DNA of 64,000 nt, taken from assembly GCF_000400995.2 (NCBI RefSeq), contig NZ_DF238911.1, positions 1 to 64,000 on the forward strand, written 5' to 3'. This DNA is from Acidovorax sp. MR-S7. GTDB taxonomy: Bacteria > Pseudomonadota > Gammaproteobacteria > Burkholderiales > Burkholderiaceae_C. The notes under the pieces are model-generated. The model did no database searches. It had not been told where the DNA came from and was given only the letters and a program-made list of their open reading frames with translations. The translations under genes and the position numbers were made by a program. Below, piece by piece: positions 49,969-59,279 of the stretch; positions within the stretch are counted from its first letter, which is position 1, and each line of letters starts with the position of its first letter.

Positions 49969-52900
49969 ATGCACTCACCTATCTGGGGCTCCTGGAGCCG
50001 CGCACTGCTGTGCGCCGCTGTCCTGACACTGCCGCTTGCCCACGCCCGCGAGCTTGCGCCCATCGACGCCCTGGGAGAGGCTCCCCCCGCAGTGCAGCGC
50101 AAGGCCGCCCAGGCCTTGCCCGTCCAGGTGCAGAGTCTCTCGCGCGAGGAACGGCTGGGCGTGCCCACCTTCGTGCAATTGAGGCCCTCCCTGGCCAAGT
50201 CGCGCCCCGCGAACGCCGATCCCGCCAGCGCCGCGCGCGGCGAATTGAAAGCCCTGGCCGGCCTGTACGGCATCACCGAGCAAGAAGCCGACGCCGCCGT
50301 GCTGCACCATGTGCAAGCCCTGCCCGGCGGCGCGCGCCTGGTGCGCCTGACCAGCCGGCGCGATGGCATCGAGGTTTTCCGCGAACAGGCCACCGTGCTG
50401 CTGGACGCCGAGGCGCAGGCCACGGCCATCGGCGGCTACCTGGGCAGCACCGCCCTGGCGCCCCAGCCCAAGGCGGCGCTTGCGCAGCCCCTGACCGCCC
50501 CCGGCGCCCTGGCCCGCGCCTTGCAGGACTGGGGCTTTGCCGCCGATGTGGAGCGCCTGCTCCAGCCCAGCGGCGCGCCCCAGGGGGCCTACCAGTGGTG
50601 GGTGCTGCCCGGCGGGACCAGTGGCGAGGACGGTGCCACGCTCCTGTCCGCCCGCACCAAACCCGTGTGGTTCCGCCTCCCCCAGGGTCTGGTGGCCGCC
50701 ACCTACGTGGAAGTGCGCGTGCTGCAGGAGGGGCAGGAACATGCCTACGCCTACGTGGTGGCCAGCAGCGACGCCCGCCTGCTGCTGCGCCACGACCAGA
50801 CGGCGCACGCCGACTTCCGCTACCGCGTGCCCGCCGACGCGACGCCGCCCTACACGCCCTGGCCCGGCCCCCAGGGCCGCAACGGCACGCCCCACCCCGC
50901 CGGCACGCCCAACGGCTACGCCGCCCCCATGGCGCCGCCCAATCTGGTGACGCTGCAAAACGCGCCGTTCTCCCGCAACGATCCCTGGCTGCCCGGCGGT
51001 GCCACGCAAACCCAGGGCAACAACGTGCATGCCTATGCCGACCTGGCCGCGCCCGATGGCTTCAACGGGGGCGGCGACCGCATCGCCGATGTTTCCGCGC
51101 CCGGCGCCTTCGACTACGCCTACAACCCGCTCCAGGGGCCTTTGGCGAACCAGGGCCAGATCGACGCCTCGGTGGTCAACCTGTTCTACGCCACCAACTG
51201 GCTGCACGACTGGTTCTACGACGCGGGCTTCGACGAAGCCGCGGGCAACGCCCAGGCCGACAACTTCGGCCGGGGCGGGCAGGACGGCGACGCCATGCGC
51301 GCCGAGGCGCTGGACTACAGCGGCACCAACAACGCCAACATGTCCACCCCTGCGGACGGCGCGCCGCCGCGCATGCAGATGTACCGCTTCCTCAACCGTG
51401 GGGGCGTGCAGGCCAGTGCCGCCAGCGTGACTTTCACCCAGCCTCCCGCCGGTGCGCAATTCGGGCCGCTCGCGTTCGACCTCACGGCCGACGTGGCCGT
51501 GGCAGCCCCAGCCGAAGGCTGCACGCCCTTGACCAACGCCTCCAGCCTCACCAACAAGATCGCCCTCATAGACCGTGGCAACTGCGAGTTCTCCGTCAAG
51601 GTGCTGAACGCGCAGCAGGCGGGTGCGGCGGGCGTCGTCATCGTGAACAACCTGGCGAGCGCGCCCACGGCGATGGGGCCTGGCGCGTCCGGCGCCAGCG
51701 TGACCATTGCGGCCATCATGGTCGCGCAGGCTGACCGCGCCGCGCTGGCCGCCGGCGGCGTCACGCTGCGCATGCAGGGCTACGGCGCCGAGCGCAGCAG
51801 CGCGTTGGACAACACCGTCATCGCCCACGAGTGGGGCCACTTCATCAGCAACCGCCTGATCGGCGACGCCAGCGGCCTCACCACCAACCACGCACGGGGC
51901 CTAGGCGAAGGCTGGGGCGACTTCCACGCGCTGTTGCTGATGGCTGCCGAGCAGGATAGGACCGTGGCCGGCAATAACCTCTGGCAGGGCACCTACGCCA
52001 TCGCGGGGCACGCCATGGCCAATGGCGCCGGAACGGACGCCGCCGATGTGGCCTATTACGGCATGCGCCGCTACCCGTATTCGACGGACACGGCCAAGAA
52101 CCCGCTCACCCTGCGCCACATTACCGACGGCCAGGCGCTGCCCGGCGGCGCGCCGCGCAACCCCAGCGCGGGCGGCCTCAACGCCGAGGTGCACAACATG
52201 GGCGAGGTCTGGGCCAACATGCTGTGGGAGTGCTATGTCAGCCTGCTCAACGCGTACTCCTTCCAGGAAGCGCAAGACCGCATGAAGCAGTACCTGGTGG
52301 CGGGCTACAAGCTCACCCCCGTCAACCCCACGCTGACCGAGGCGCGTGACGCGCTGCTGGCCGTCGCGCGGACCAGTGACCCGGCGGACTACACCAGCTT
52401 CTCCGCCGCCTTCGCCAGGCGCGGCGCGGGATCGCTGGCGCTGGTGCCCGACCGCTACTCCACCACCAACGCGGGCGTGGTGGATGACTTCGGCACGGCG
52501 GGCGTGCTGGAAATTGCCGGCCTGCAACTGTCGCTGGCCGCGTCGGGTGCGGTGATGTGCGACGCCGACACCGTGCTCGACAGCGGCGAAACCGGCGTGG
52601 TGCAAATCACGCTGCGCAACCGGGGCTTTGAATTCACCAACCCTGGCACGGCGACGCTGTCGGCCGACAACCCCGCCTTGTCGTTCCCCGATGGCCCCGT
52701 GGCCGTACCCGGCGTGGCTTCGGGCGCGTCCGTCACCGTGACCGCGCGCGTGCTGCTCTCCGGCCTGACGGCACCCGGCGCGGCGCGCATTACCGCCCAA
52801 CTGGCCTACGGCAGCCAACCCACCACGCCCGACGACCGCACGCTGGACCTGCCCCTGCACCGCGACGAATGGGCCAACCGCGCCGCCACCGACGACGCCG

Positions 52901-54570
52901 AGGCAGCGGCCAGCGCCATGGAGTTCGGCAGCACGGACCCGGCCTTCGCCAGCGCCTGGGGCGCCAAGGGCAGCATCGGCAGCCGCTTCTACGCGGGCGC
53001 CACGCCGGCGGGCATTGGCTCGCACTGGATGCGCACGCCGCCGCTGCAGGCGGGCGCGGGCGACCTGGTGGTGTCGTTCAAGCACCGCTACCGCTTCGAG
53101 CAGTCCGACGGAAAAAACTGGGACGGCGGCCAACTGATGATCTCCACCAACGGCGGCACCACCTGGGCCAGCGTGGGCAGCGCAGCGGGCTACACCGGCA
53201 CCATCAACGGCGCCAGCGGCAACCCGGCCGAGGGCCAGCAGGCCTACGTGGGCCAAAGCCCCGGCTGGCCCGCCCTGGCCGCCGCCACCGTCAACCTGGG
53301 TACCGCCTACGCCGGGCAAACCGTGCGCCTGGCCTGGGTGGTCCACACCGACCCGGCCGCCACCACCGAAGGCTGGGAGGTGGACGACATCGCCATCACC
53401 GGCATCGCCAACTACCCCTTTCCGCGCGTGGTGCCCGATGCGCAAGCCTGCGCGCCGGGCCTGGCCGTGACCGACGGCACGCCGCAGTCAGCCCCCGTGG
53501 GCACGGCCTTCCCCTGGCCGCTCAAGATGACCTTGCGCGGCGCCAGTGGCGTGGCGCAAGCGGGGCAGACGGTGACCTTCGCCGTGCCGCCATCGGGCGC
53601 ATCGGCGGCGCTGTCCTCCATGTCCGTGGTGACCGACGCCAGCGGCGAAGCCTCCGTCACCGCCACCGCCAATGGCACCGCAGGCTCCTACACCGTCACG
53701 GCCACGTCGGGCGCCTACACCGCCAGCTTCGCGCTGGCCAACACCGCCGCGCCGGGGGTGGGGAGCTTCATCGCCGTCAGCGGCACGCCGCAATCGGCCA
53801 CCGTGGGCACGGCCTTCGCACAGGCGCTGCGCGTGCGCCTGCGGGACGAGCACAACGCACCCCTGGTGGGCGCCGCCATCGGCTTCGCGGCACCGCTCTC
53901 GGGCGCATCGGCCACGCTGTCCGCCGCCTCCGCGGTGACGGACGGCAACGGCGAAGCCGCCATCACCGTTACCGCCAACGCCACGGCGGGCAGCTACCAG
54001 GTCGTCGCCAGCCACGCGGGGGGCACGGTGCCCTTTGTGCTGACCAATGACGCCCTGCCGCCGCTGCTCATCAGTGGCCCCGTGCCGGGCGGCACGGCGA
54101 CGGTCAGCGTGCAGTCCGCCGCCGCGCCGCTCACGGCCTCGGCGCAGTTTGCGCAAACGATGTTCGCCAACGACCCGGCAAGCGCGAGCCTGCCGTCCAT
54201 GCCGGGCTACACCTTCCCCTTCGGCATCGTGGGCTTCAAGCTGGAGAACGTGGGCCTGGGGAACGCCGTCACCCTGCGCATCCAGTACCCCGGCAACGTG
54301 CCCGCCAGCGCCGAGTACTGGAAGCACGGCCCGCAGGGCTGGCACCAGATCCCGATGGCGCGGATCAACGCCACCACCATCGAGATCACGCTGACCGATG
54401 GCGGCGTGGGCGACACCGACGCTGCGCAGGACGGCACCATCACCGACCCCGGCGGCCTGGCCGTGCTGGCCGCGCCGGGCGGAGCGGCGGCCATCCCGGC
54501 GCTGTCGCCCTTCGCGCTGGCGCTGCTGGCGGCGGGGCTGGGGCTGCTGGGCTGGCGCCGCCGCAGTTAG
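49969..54570 (+). CDS. very large secreted M36 (fungalysin-like) metalloprotease with PA, Ig-like and C-terminal sorting regions
   Basis: A 1533-residue protein. It has a signal peptide (about 1-27), propeptide (about 30-290) and M36 catalytic domain with zinc motif HEWGH (His620, Glu621, His624) and third ligand Glu647 in GEGWGD. A PA domain (about 500-600, NKIALIDRGNCEFSVKV) is inserted before the motif. After the protease come a beta-rich MAM-like segment and two Ig-like repeats (about 1165-1260 and 1263-1360, each starting GTPQSA). An anchor-type domain (about 1390-1500) follows. The end is Pro/Leu, a hydrophobic helix and Arg-Arg-Arg, like IPTL/PEP-CTERM sorting signals. ATG 49969 is chosen over a GTG inside the repeat. 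Confidence 0.88.
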   Translation: MHSPIWGSWSRALLCAAVLTLPLAHARELAPIDALGEAPPAVQRKAAQALPVQVQSLSREERLGVPTFVQLRPSLAKSRPANADPASAARGELKALAGLYGITEQEADAAVLHHVQALPGGARLVRLTSRRDGIEVFREQATVLLDAEAQATAIGGYLGSTALAPQPKAALAQPLTAPGALARALQDWGFAADVERLLQPSGAPQGAYQWWVLPGGTSGEDGATLLSARTKPVWFRLPQGLVAATYVEVRVLQEGQEHAYAYVVASSDARLLLRHDQTAHADFRYRVPADATPPYTPWPGPQGRNGTPHPAGTPNGYAAPMAPPNLVTLQNAPFSRNDPWLPGGATQTQGNNVHAYADLAAPDGFNGGGDRIADVSAPGAFDYAYNPLQGPLANQGQIDASVVNLFYATNWLHDWFYDAGFDEAAGNAQADNFGRGGQDGDAMRAEALDYSGTNNANMSTPADGAPPRMQMYRFLNRGGVQASAASVTFTQPPAGAQFGPLAFDLTADVAVAAPAEGCTPLTNASSLTNKIALIDRGNCEFSVKVLNAQQAGAAGVVIVNNLASAPTAMGPGASGASVTIAAIMVAQADRAALAAGGVTLRMQGYGAERSSALDNTVIAHEWGHFISNRLIGDASGLTTNHARGLGEGWGDFHALLLMAAEQDRTVAGNNLWQGTYAIAGHAMANGAGTDAADVAYYGMRRYPYSTDTAKNPLTLRHITDGQALPGGAPRNPSAGGLNAEVHNMGEVWANMLWECYVSLLNAYSFQEAQDRMKQYLVAGYKLTPVNPTLTEARDALLAVARTSDPADYTSFSAAFARRGAGSLALVPDRYSTTNAGVVDDFGTAGVLEIAGLQLSLAASGAVMCDADTVLDSGETGVVQITLRNRGFEFTNPGTATLSADNPALSFPDGPVAVPGVASGASVTVTARVLLSGLTAPGAARITAQLAYGSQPTTPDDRTLDLPLHRDEWANRAATDDAEAAASAMEFGSTDPAFASAWGAKGSIGSRFYAGATPAGIGSHWMRTPPLQAGAGDLVVSFKHRYRFEQSDGKNWDGGQLMISTNGGTTWASVGSAAGYTGTINGASGNPAEGQQAYVGQSPGWPALAAATVNLGTAYAGQTVRLAWVVHTDPAATTEGWEVDDIAITGIANYPFPRVVPDAQACAPGLAVTDGTPQSAPVGTAFPWPLKMTLRGASGVAQAGQTVTFAVPPSGASAALSSMSVVTDASGEASVTATANGTAGSYTVTATSGAYTASFALANTAAPGVGSFIAVSGTPQSATVGTAFAQALRVRLRDEHNAPLVGAAIGFAAPLSGASATLSAASAVTDGNGEAAITVTANATAGSYQVVASHAGGTVPFVLTNDALPPLLISGPVPGGTATVSVQSAAAPLTASAQFAQTMFANDPASASLPSMPGYTFPFGIVGFKLENVGLGNAVTLRIQYPGNVPASAEYWKHGPQGWHQIPMARINATTIEITLTDGGVGDTDAAQDGTITDPGGLAVLAAPGGAAAIPALSPFALALLAAGLGLLGWRRRS

Positions 54571-54576
54571 AGGAAA

Positions 54577-54620
54577 AATAGGCTCCAGCGCTTGCCCATC
54601 AAGCGCTGGCAGCTATCAAT
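54577..54620 (-). repeat. dispersed palindromic repeat, copy 11, containing the chemoreceptor stop codon
   Basis: AAATAGGCTCCAGCGCTTG, spacer CCCAT, CAAGCGCTGGCAGCTATCAAT. It lies between the convergent M36 and chemoreceptor genes. Bases 54583-54619 are the exact reverse complement of the first 37 bases of copy 7. The chemoreceptor stop codon comes from the repeat's ATCAA end. Confidence 0.92.
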
Positions 54621-56439
54621 GAAGGAGTCTTTGCGCCGCGGCGCCTTGCGGCAGCTTGAAGCCCGCGACCACCTCGGCCAGGTCGTGGGCCTGCTGCTGC
54701 AGCGATTGCGCGGCGGCGGTGGCTTGCTCCACCAGCGCGGCGTTCTGCTGGGTGCCCTGGTCCATCTGGGCGACGGCGCCGCCGATCTCGGTGATGCCGT
54801 TGCTCTGCTCGCGGCTCGCGTTGCTGATCTCGGCCACGATGGCCGTGACGCGGCGGATGCTCTCCACCACCTCCTGCATGGTGGTGCCCGCGTCCTGCAC
54901 CAGGCGGCTGCCCGCGCCGACCTGCTGCACCGAGTCGTCGATCAGCGCCTTGATCTCCTTGGCCGCCGTGGCGCTGCGCTGCGCCAGGGTGCGCACCTCG
55001 CCGGCCACCACGGCGAAGCCCCGGCCCTGTTCGCCCGCGCGCGCGGCTTCCACGGCCGCGTTCAGGGCCAGGATGTTGGTCTGGAACGCAATGCCGTCGA
55101 TCACCTGGATGATGTCCACGATCTTGCGCGAGGCCGCGTCGATGCCGCCCATGGTCTGCACCACCTGCTGCACGACGCCCCCGCCGTGGCCGGCCACCTG
55201 CGAGGCGCTGGCGGCGAGCTGGTTGGCCTGCGCGGCGTTCTCGGCGTTCTGCTGCACGGTGGCGGTGAGCTGCTCCATGGCGGCGGCGGTCTGCTCCAGC
55301 GAGCTGGCCTGCTGCTCGGTGCGGGCCGACAGGTCCTGGTTGCCGCTGGCGATCTCGCTGGAGGCCAGGCGCACGGATTCGGACGATTCGCGGATGCGCA
55401 GCAGCACGGCGGCGATCTTGTCGGCGAAGCGGTTGAAGGCGCTGGCGATCTGCGTGAGCTCGTCGCGGCCCGTGGCGTCCATGCGGCGCGTCAGGTCGCC
55501 CTCGCCGGAGGCGATGTCCTCCAGCGCATCGCGCACCACGACCAGGCGGCGCAGCTGGCGGCTGACGAACACCGTCACCAGTGCCCCTGCGGCCAGCACG
55601 CACAGCGCGGCGATGGCGGCGGCCGTGCGCATCAGCGCGCCCAGGGCGGCGGTGGCCTCGGCCTTGTCGGCCGCGACGGCCAGGACCCACGGCGTGCCTT
55701 CGACCTTGGCGGCATAGACCATCTGCACGGCGCCGTCGATCTCCACCTCGGCATGGCCGCCTTGCGCGGCCAGGCGGGCGACCAGCGCGGCGTCGAGGCC
55801 GGGCGCCAGGTCGGTCACGGGTTTGAGCGCCAGCTCCGGCCGCGCGTGCGCGAGGATGGTGGCGTTCGTGCCGTCGAGCAGCACGGCGAAGCTCTTGTCC
55901 GTGGGGTGGATGCTGTTGACCTTCTGGATCACCGACTCCAGCAGCATGTCGGCCCCGACCACGGCGGCGACCTGCCCGCCCTGGAGCACCGGCTCGACGA
56001 AGCTCACCGTGAGCTTGCCCGTGGCCGAGTCGGGCTAGACCGGCGTGATGGCCGGCCCGCCCGCCGCCACGGCCTGCTTGTACCAGGCGCGCGTCGTGCC
56101 GTCGTAGCCCGGCGGGCGCGGCGTGGTGAAGACGTTGCGTTTGTCGGCCAGCACGAAGAAGGCCTCGTCCAGACCGGCCTGCTGGGCTGCCTGCAGGAAG
56201 GGCAGGGGCTCGGCCTGCGGCACCGCCAGCTTGAGGGAGCTGGTCAGGCGCTGCTTGTCGCGGGCCCATTGCGCCAGCTCCTGCGCATACAGGCGCGTGA
56301 AGCGGCCCATGCGGTCGTCCAGCGTCGAGAGGGTGTCGCTGCGCACGGCCAGGAAAGTCACGGCCGACAAGGCGACGAGGGAGAGCGTGGCAATGGCGAT
56401 GCAGGCGCCGATCAGCCGTGCGCGCAGGGTGTGGAACAT
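54616..56439 (-). pseudogene. methyl-accepting chemotaxis protein interrupted by an in-frame amber codon
   Basis: The intact gene would encode 606 residues: membrane helix 1 (about 8-30), a periplasmic dCache-type sensor (about 35-275), membrane helix 2, HAMP, and the signalling domain with the conserved tip segment [20 protein letters not shown]. Codon 135 is TAG (complement of 56035-56037), between AITPV and PDSATGK, where relatives usually have Tyr. The frame is otherwise intact on both sides, so a single base change broke it. A downstream GTG at 56007 could restart translation, but that product lacks helix 1 and half the sensor. The stop codon lies in a dispersed repeat. Confidence 0.88.
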
Positions 56440-56510
56440 GGGAGGAGCCTTGGGAAATGGAGCATGGATTGTGATCCAGAGGCCCGGCCCGCTTATCCTT
56501 GGCGCATCTT

Positions 56511-57755
56511 ATGAATTCCCTGCAACTTTTTTTGCCCTGCGCCGCCGGCGTCGAGGGCTTCCTGGCCGACGAGGTGCACACCCTCACGGGCCTGACCGGG
56601 CACGACCTGCTGGTCGGGCGCGGCGGCGTGCTGCTCCAGGCCTCGTGGCGCGATGCGCTGCGGCTCAACCTGCACAGCCGCCTCGCGCAGCGCGTGCTGG
56701 TGCAGCTCGCCCAGCGGCCCTACCGGGGCGAGAACGACCTCTACGCCCTCGCGGGCGACGTGGCCTGGGAGATCTGGTTCACCGCACGCCAGAGCTTCAA
56801 GGTGGAGGTGACGGCCCAGCACAGCCCGCTCAAGAGCCTGAACTTCGCCGCGCTGCGCGTGAAGGATGCCGTGGCCGACCGCTTCCGCACCAAGGGCGGC
56901 AGCCGCCCCGACGTGGACACGCAGCGGCCCGACGTGCGCATCCACCTGCACCTGACCAGCGACCAGGCCACGCTCTACATCGACACCAGCGGCGAGCCCC
57001 TGTTCAAACGCGGCTGGCGCGAGGACAAGGGCGACGCCCCGCTCAAGGAAACCCTGGCCGCCGCCATGATCGCCGCCACCGGCTGGCAGGCCGACGCGCC
57101 GCTCTACGACCCCTGCTGCGGCAGCGGCACCATCGCCATCGAGGCCGCGCAGATCGCCTGCCGCATCCCGCCGGGCGGCAGGCGCCGCTTCGCGTTCGAG
57201 CGGCTGCTGCCCTACCAGGCGCATGTCTGGTCCGCTATCAAAGAAGAAGCGGCCAGCGAAATCCAGGCAAGCGCTGCGCCCATTTTTGGCAGTGACGTGT
57301 CGCACCGCATGGTGGACTTCGCCCAGCGCAACGCCGAGCGCGCGGGCGTTGCGCACGCCGTGCAGCTGCGCGGCGGCGACGCGCTGCAGCGCATGCCGCC
57401 CTGCGAGCAGCCGGGCGTGATGCTGCTCAACCCGCCGTATGGCGAGCGCATCGCCGCCGCCGGCACGGCCGGGCGCAGCGCACGCGAGCGCATGGGCGTG
57501 GTGGAGCGCGCGGGCCGCGAAACCGCGCAGACCGAGGACGGCGTGGACTTCTTCGCCCAGCTCGCCGCGCACTGGAAGAAGCACTACGCGGGCTGGCAGG
57601 CCTGGATGCTCACGCCCGACCTCAAGCTGCCCGGCAAGATGCGCCTGAAGGAATCGCGCCGCGTGCCGATGTGGAACGGCCCCATCGAGTGCCGTCTGTT
57701 CCGCTTCGACATGGTCAAGGGGGCCGTGCGCCAGCGTCCGGAAGGCGCGGCGTGA
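56511..57755 (+). CDS. RlmL-like class I RNA methyltransferase with THUMP domain
   Basis: A 414-residue protein related to the N-terminal half of E. coli RlmKL, which makes m2G2445 in 23S rRNA. It has an N-terminal ferredoxin-like and THUMP domain (about 1-160), SAM-binding LYDPCCGSGTIAIEA and catalytic LLNPPYGER. The RlmK half is absent, which is common outside enterics. Residues about 242-260 (AIKEEAASEIQASAAPIFG) come from a degenerate in-frame dispersed repeat between the SAM motif and the NPPY motif. The PIN gene starts inside its stop (GTGA). Confidence 0.88.
   Translation: MNSLQLFLPCAAGVEGFLADEVHTLTGLTGHDLLVGRGGVLLQASWRDALRLNLHSRLAQRVLVQLAQRPYRGENDLYALAGDVAWEIWFTARQSFKVEVTAQHSPLKSLNFAALRVKDAVADRFRTKGGSRPDVDTQRPDVRIHLHLTSDQATLYIDTSGEPLFKRGWREDKGDAPLKETLAAAMIAATGWQADAPLYDPCCGSGTIAIEAAQIACRIPPGGRRRFAFERLLPYQAHVWSAIKEEAASEIQASAAPIFGSDVSHRMVDFAQRNAERAGVAHAVQLRGGDALQRMPPCEQPGVMLLNPPYGERIAAAGTAGRSARERMGVVERAGRETAQTEDGVDFFAQLAAHWKKHYAGWQAWMLTPDLKLPGKMRLKESRRVPMWNGPIECRLFRFDMVKGAVRQRPEGAA
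57233..57292 (+). repeat. degenerate dispersed repeat, copy 12, in frame inside the RlmL-like gene
   Basis: GCTATCAAAGAAGAAGCGGCCAGCG is too long to be chance only in part. The matching pieces are GCTATCAAAG, GGCCAGCG, GCAAGCGCTG and CCCATTTTTGGC, in family order with a changed centre. It stays open in the methyltransferase frame. Confidence 0.6.
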
Positions 57756-58240
57756 CGCGCCCCGTGCTGCGCTGGAACGCGCAGGAGGCGGGCGATGCGC
57801 CGCGCACCGTGGTGCTCGACACCAACATCGTGCTCGACCTGTTCATCTTCGCGGACCCGCAGGTGGCCGCCATCCGCACGCTGCTCGCCGGGGGGCGGCT
57901 GCGCTGGATCGCCACGCAGGTCATGCGCGACGAGCTGGAGCGCGTGCTCGACTACGCCCACCTGCAGCCGCGCATGCAGTTCTATGGCGTGACCGCGCAG
58001 GACGTGCTCGCCGCGTTCGATGCGGGCGCGCAGCGCGCGGACGTGGCCCCGCGCGCGCCCTGGGCCTGCAAGGATACCGATGACCAGAAGTTCATCGACC
58101 TGGCCGTGGCGCACCGCGCCATCCTCGTGTCCAAGGACAAGGCGGTGCTTTGCATGCGAAAACGGCTGCTGGCGCAGGATACGCAAGCGGTGACAGCGAT
58201 CGTTTTGGAAGCGGACGCACTCACTCCGCAGGCGGCGTGA
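57752..58240 (+). CDS. PIN-domain protein (putative ribonuclease)
   Basis: A 162-residue PIN domain of the COG1569 type. Acidic metal ligands are in TVVLDTNIVLDLF (first Asp), VMRDELERVLDY (Glu) and DTDDQKFIDLAV (Asp), followed by ILVSKDKAVL. Many such proteins are toxins, but no antitoxin-like small gene is adjacent, so it may be a stand-alone nuclease. It starts with GTG overlapping the methyltransferase stop, so it is coupled to an RNA-modification gene. Its end overlaps the converging nitrilase gene by 20 bases. Confidence 0.82.
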   Translation: MTRPVLRWNAQEAGDAPRTVVLDTNIVLDLFIFADPQVAAIRTLLAGGRLRWIATQVMRDELERVLDYAHLQPRMQFYGVTAQDVLAAFDAGAQRADVAPRAPWACKDTDDQKFIDLAVAHRAILVSKDKAVLCMRKRLLAQDTQAVTAIVLEADALTPQAA

Positions 58241-59183
58241 CCACCGTGGTGGCGCCCGCCGCCGCGTGCACCGCGCGCTGCGGCGCGGTATTGACGGCGA
58301 GCTGGAACACGTCCGGCCGCGCGTAGTGGCCCACGGGGTCGAAGTCGAACTGGCCTTGCGCGATCTCGTCCAGGTCCAGCTCGGCGGTGAGCAGTGCGTC
58401 CTCGTCGTAGACCGGCCCGGCCAGCACCTTGCCCAGCGGGCTCACGATGCAGCTGCCGCCGCGCATCAGCACCGTGTCGGGCGCCTCGGGCAGGCGGTTG
58501 TGCATCGCGTCCATGGGGAACTGCGCGCGGCGCAGGTGCTGGCAGGCCGACAGCACGAAGCAGCGCCCCTCCATGGCGATGTGCTGCATGCTGCTGATCC
58601 ATGTGGCGCGGTCGTCGGCCGTGGGCGCGCAGTAGAGCGCCACGCGCTGCTGGTACATGGCCATGCGCATCGCGGGCATGTAGTTCTCCCAGCAGATCAC
58701 CGCGCCCAGCTTGCCCCATGGCGTGTCCACCGCCTGCAGCGTGGAGCCGTCGCCGTAGCCCCACATGATGCGCTCCAGCGCCGTGGGCATGAGCTTGCGG
58801 TGGTGGCCCAGCACCTGGCCTTGAGGCCCCAGGTAGACGGCGGTGCAGTACAGCGTGCCGCCGTCGCGTTCGATGATGCCCACGCACACGTACAGCTGGT
58901 GCGCGGCCGCGGCCTGGGCGAGCTGCGCGATCTCGGGGCCGTCCAGCGTGACGGCCGCGCTCCAGTACTTCTGGAACTCGCGCCGGCCCTCGGGCGTGCG
59001 CGCGCCCACGAAGATGTGGAAGTCCGCGCCCTTGGGGTAGCCGCCGATGAAGGCCTCGGGGAACACGATCACCTGCGCGCCGCGCCGGGCGGCCTCGGCC
59101 ATCAGGCCCTCGGCGCGCGCCAGCGTGGCGGGGGTGTCGAACAGGACGGTGGCGGTCTGTGCCACGGCGGCGGTGAGCTTCAT
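58221..59183 (-). CDS. nitrilase-type carbon-nitrogen hydrolase
   Basis: A 320-residue nitrilase superfamily enzyme. The catalytic triad is in IVFPEAFIGGYP (Glu), GHHRKLMPTALER (Lys) and GAVICWENYMPAMRM (Cys). These sequences fit the true nitrilase branch more than amidases. It would convert organic nitriles to acids and ammonia; the preferred substrate is unknown. MKLTAAVAQT is chosen as start. It is divergent from the MurA-like gene. Confidence 0.9.
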   Translation of the reverse strand: MKLTAAVAQTATVLFDTPATLARAEGLMAEAARRGAQVIVFPEAFIGGYPKGADFHIFVGARTPEGRREFQKYWSAAVTLDGPEIAQLAQAAAAHQLYVCVGIIERDGGTLYCTAVYLGPQGQVLGHHRKLMPTALERIMWGYGDGSTLQAVDTPWGKLGAVICWENYMPAMRMAMYQQRVALYCAPTADDRATWISSMQHIAMEGRCFVLSACQHLRRAQFPMDAMHNRLPEAPDTVLMRGGSCIVSPLGKVLAGPVYDEDALLTAELDLDEIAQGQFDFDPVGHYARPDVFQLAVNTAPQRAVHAAAGATTVVTPPAE

Positions 59184-59279
59184 GCGCTTGTCTCCTTGTG
59201 TATCGGGAACGGCCATTGTGCCGGGGAGGGCAGCCGGTTGGCGCTACAGTGCCGGCCTGCCTTTTTCCGAATCCAGGCC

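Noticed and set aside
54577..54620. Repeat copies as ordinary Rho-independent terminators
   Set aside because: The stems fit, but most copies lack a T-run at the right side, and several lie inside coding sequence where termination would be harmful.
56035..56037. Amber codon read as pyrrolysine or another programmed amino acid
   Set aside because: No pyl genes or readthrough context are seen, and chemoreceptors normally have Tyr here; mutation or sequencing error is simpler.
57752..58240. PIN gene as half of a toxin-antitoxin pair
   Set aside because: The gene before it is a methyltransferase and the gene after it is a converging nitrilase; no antitoxin-like ORF is adjacent.
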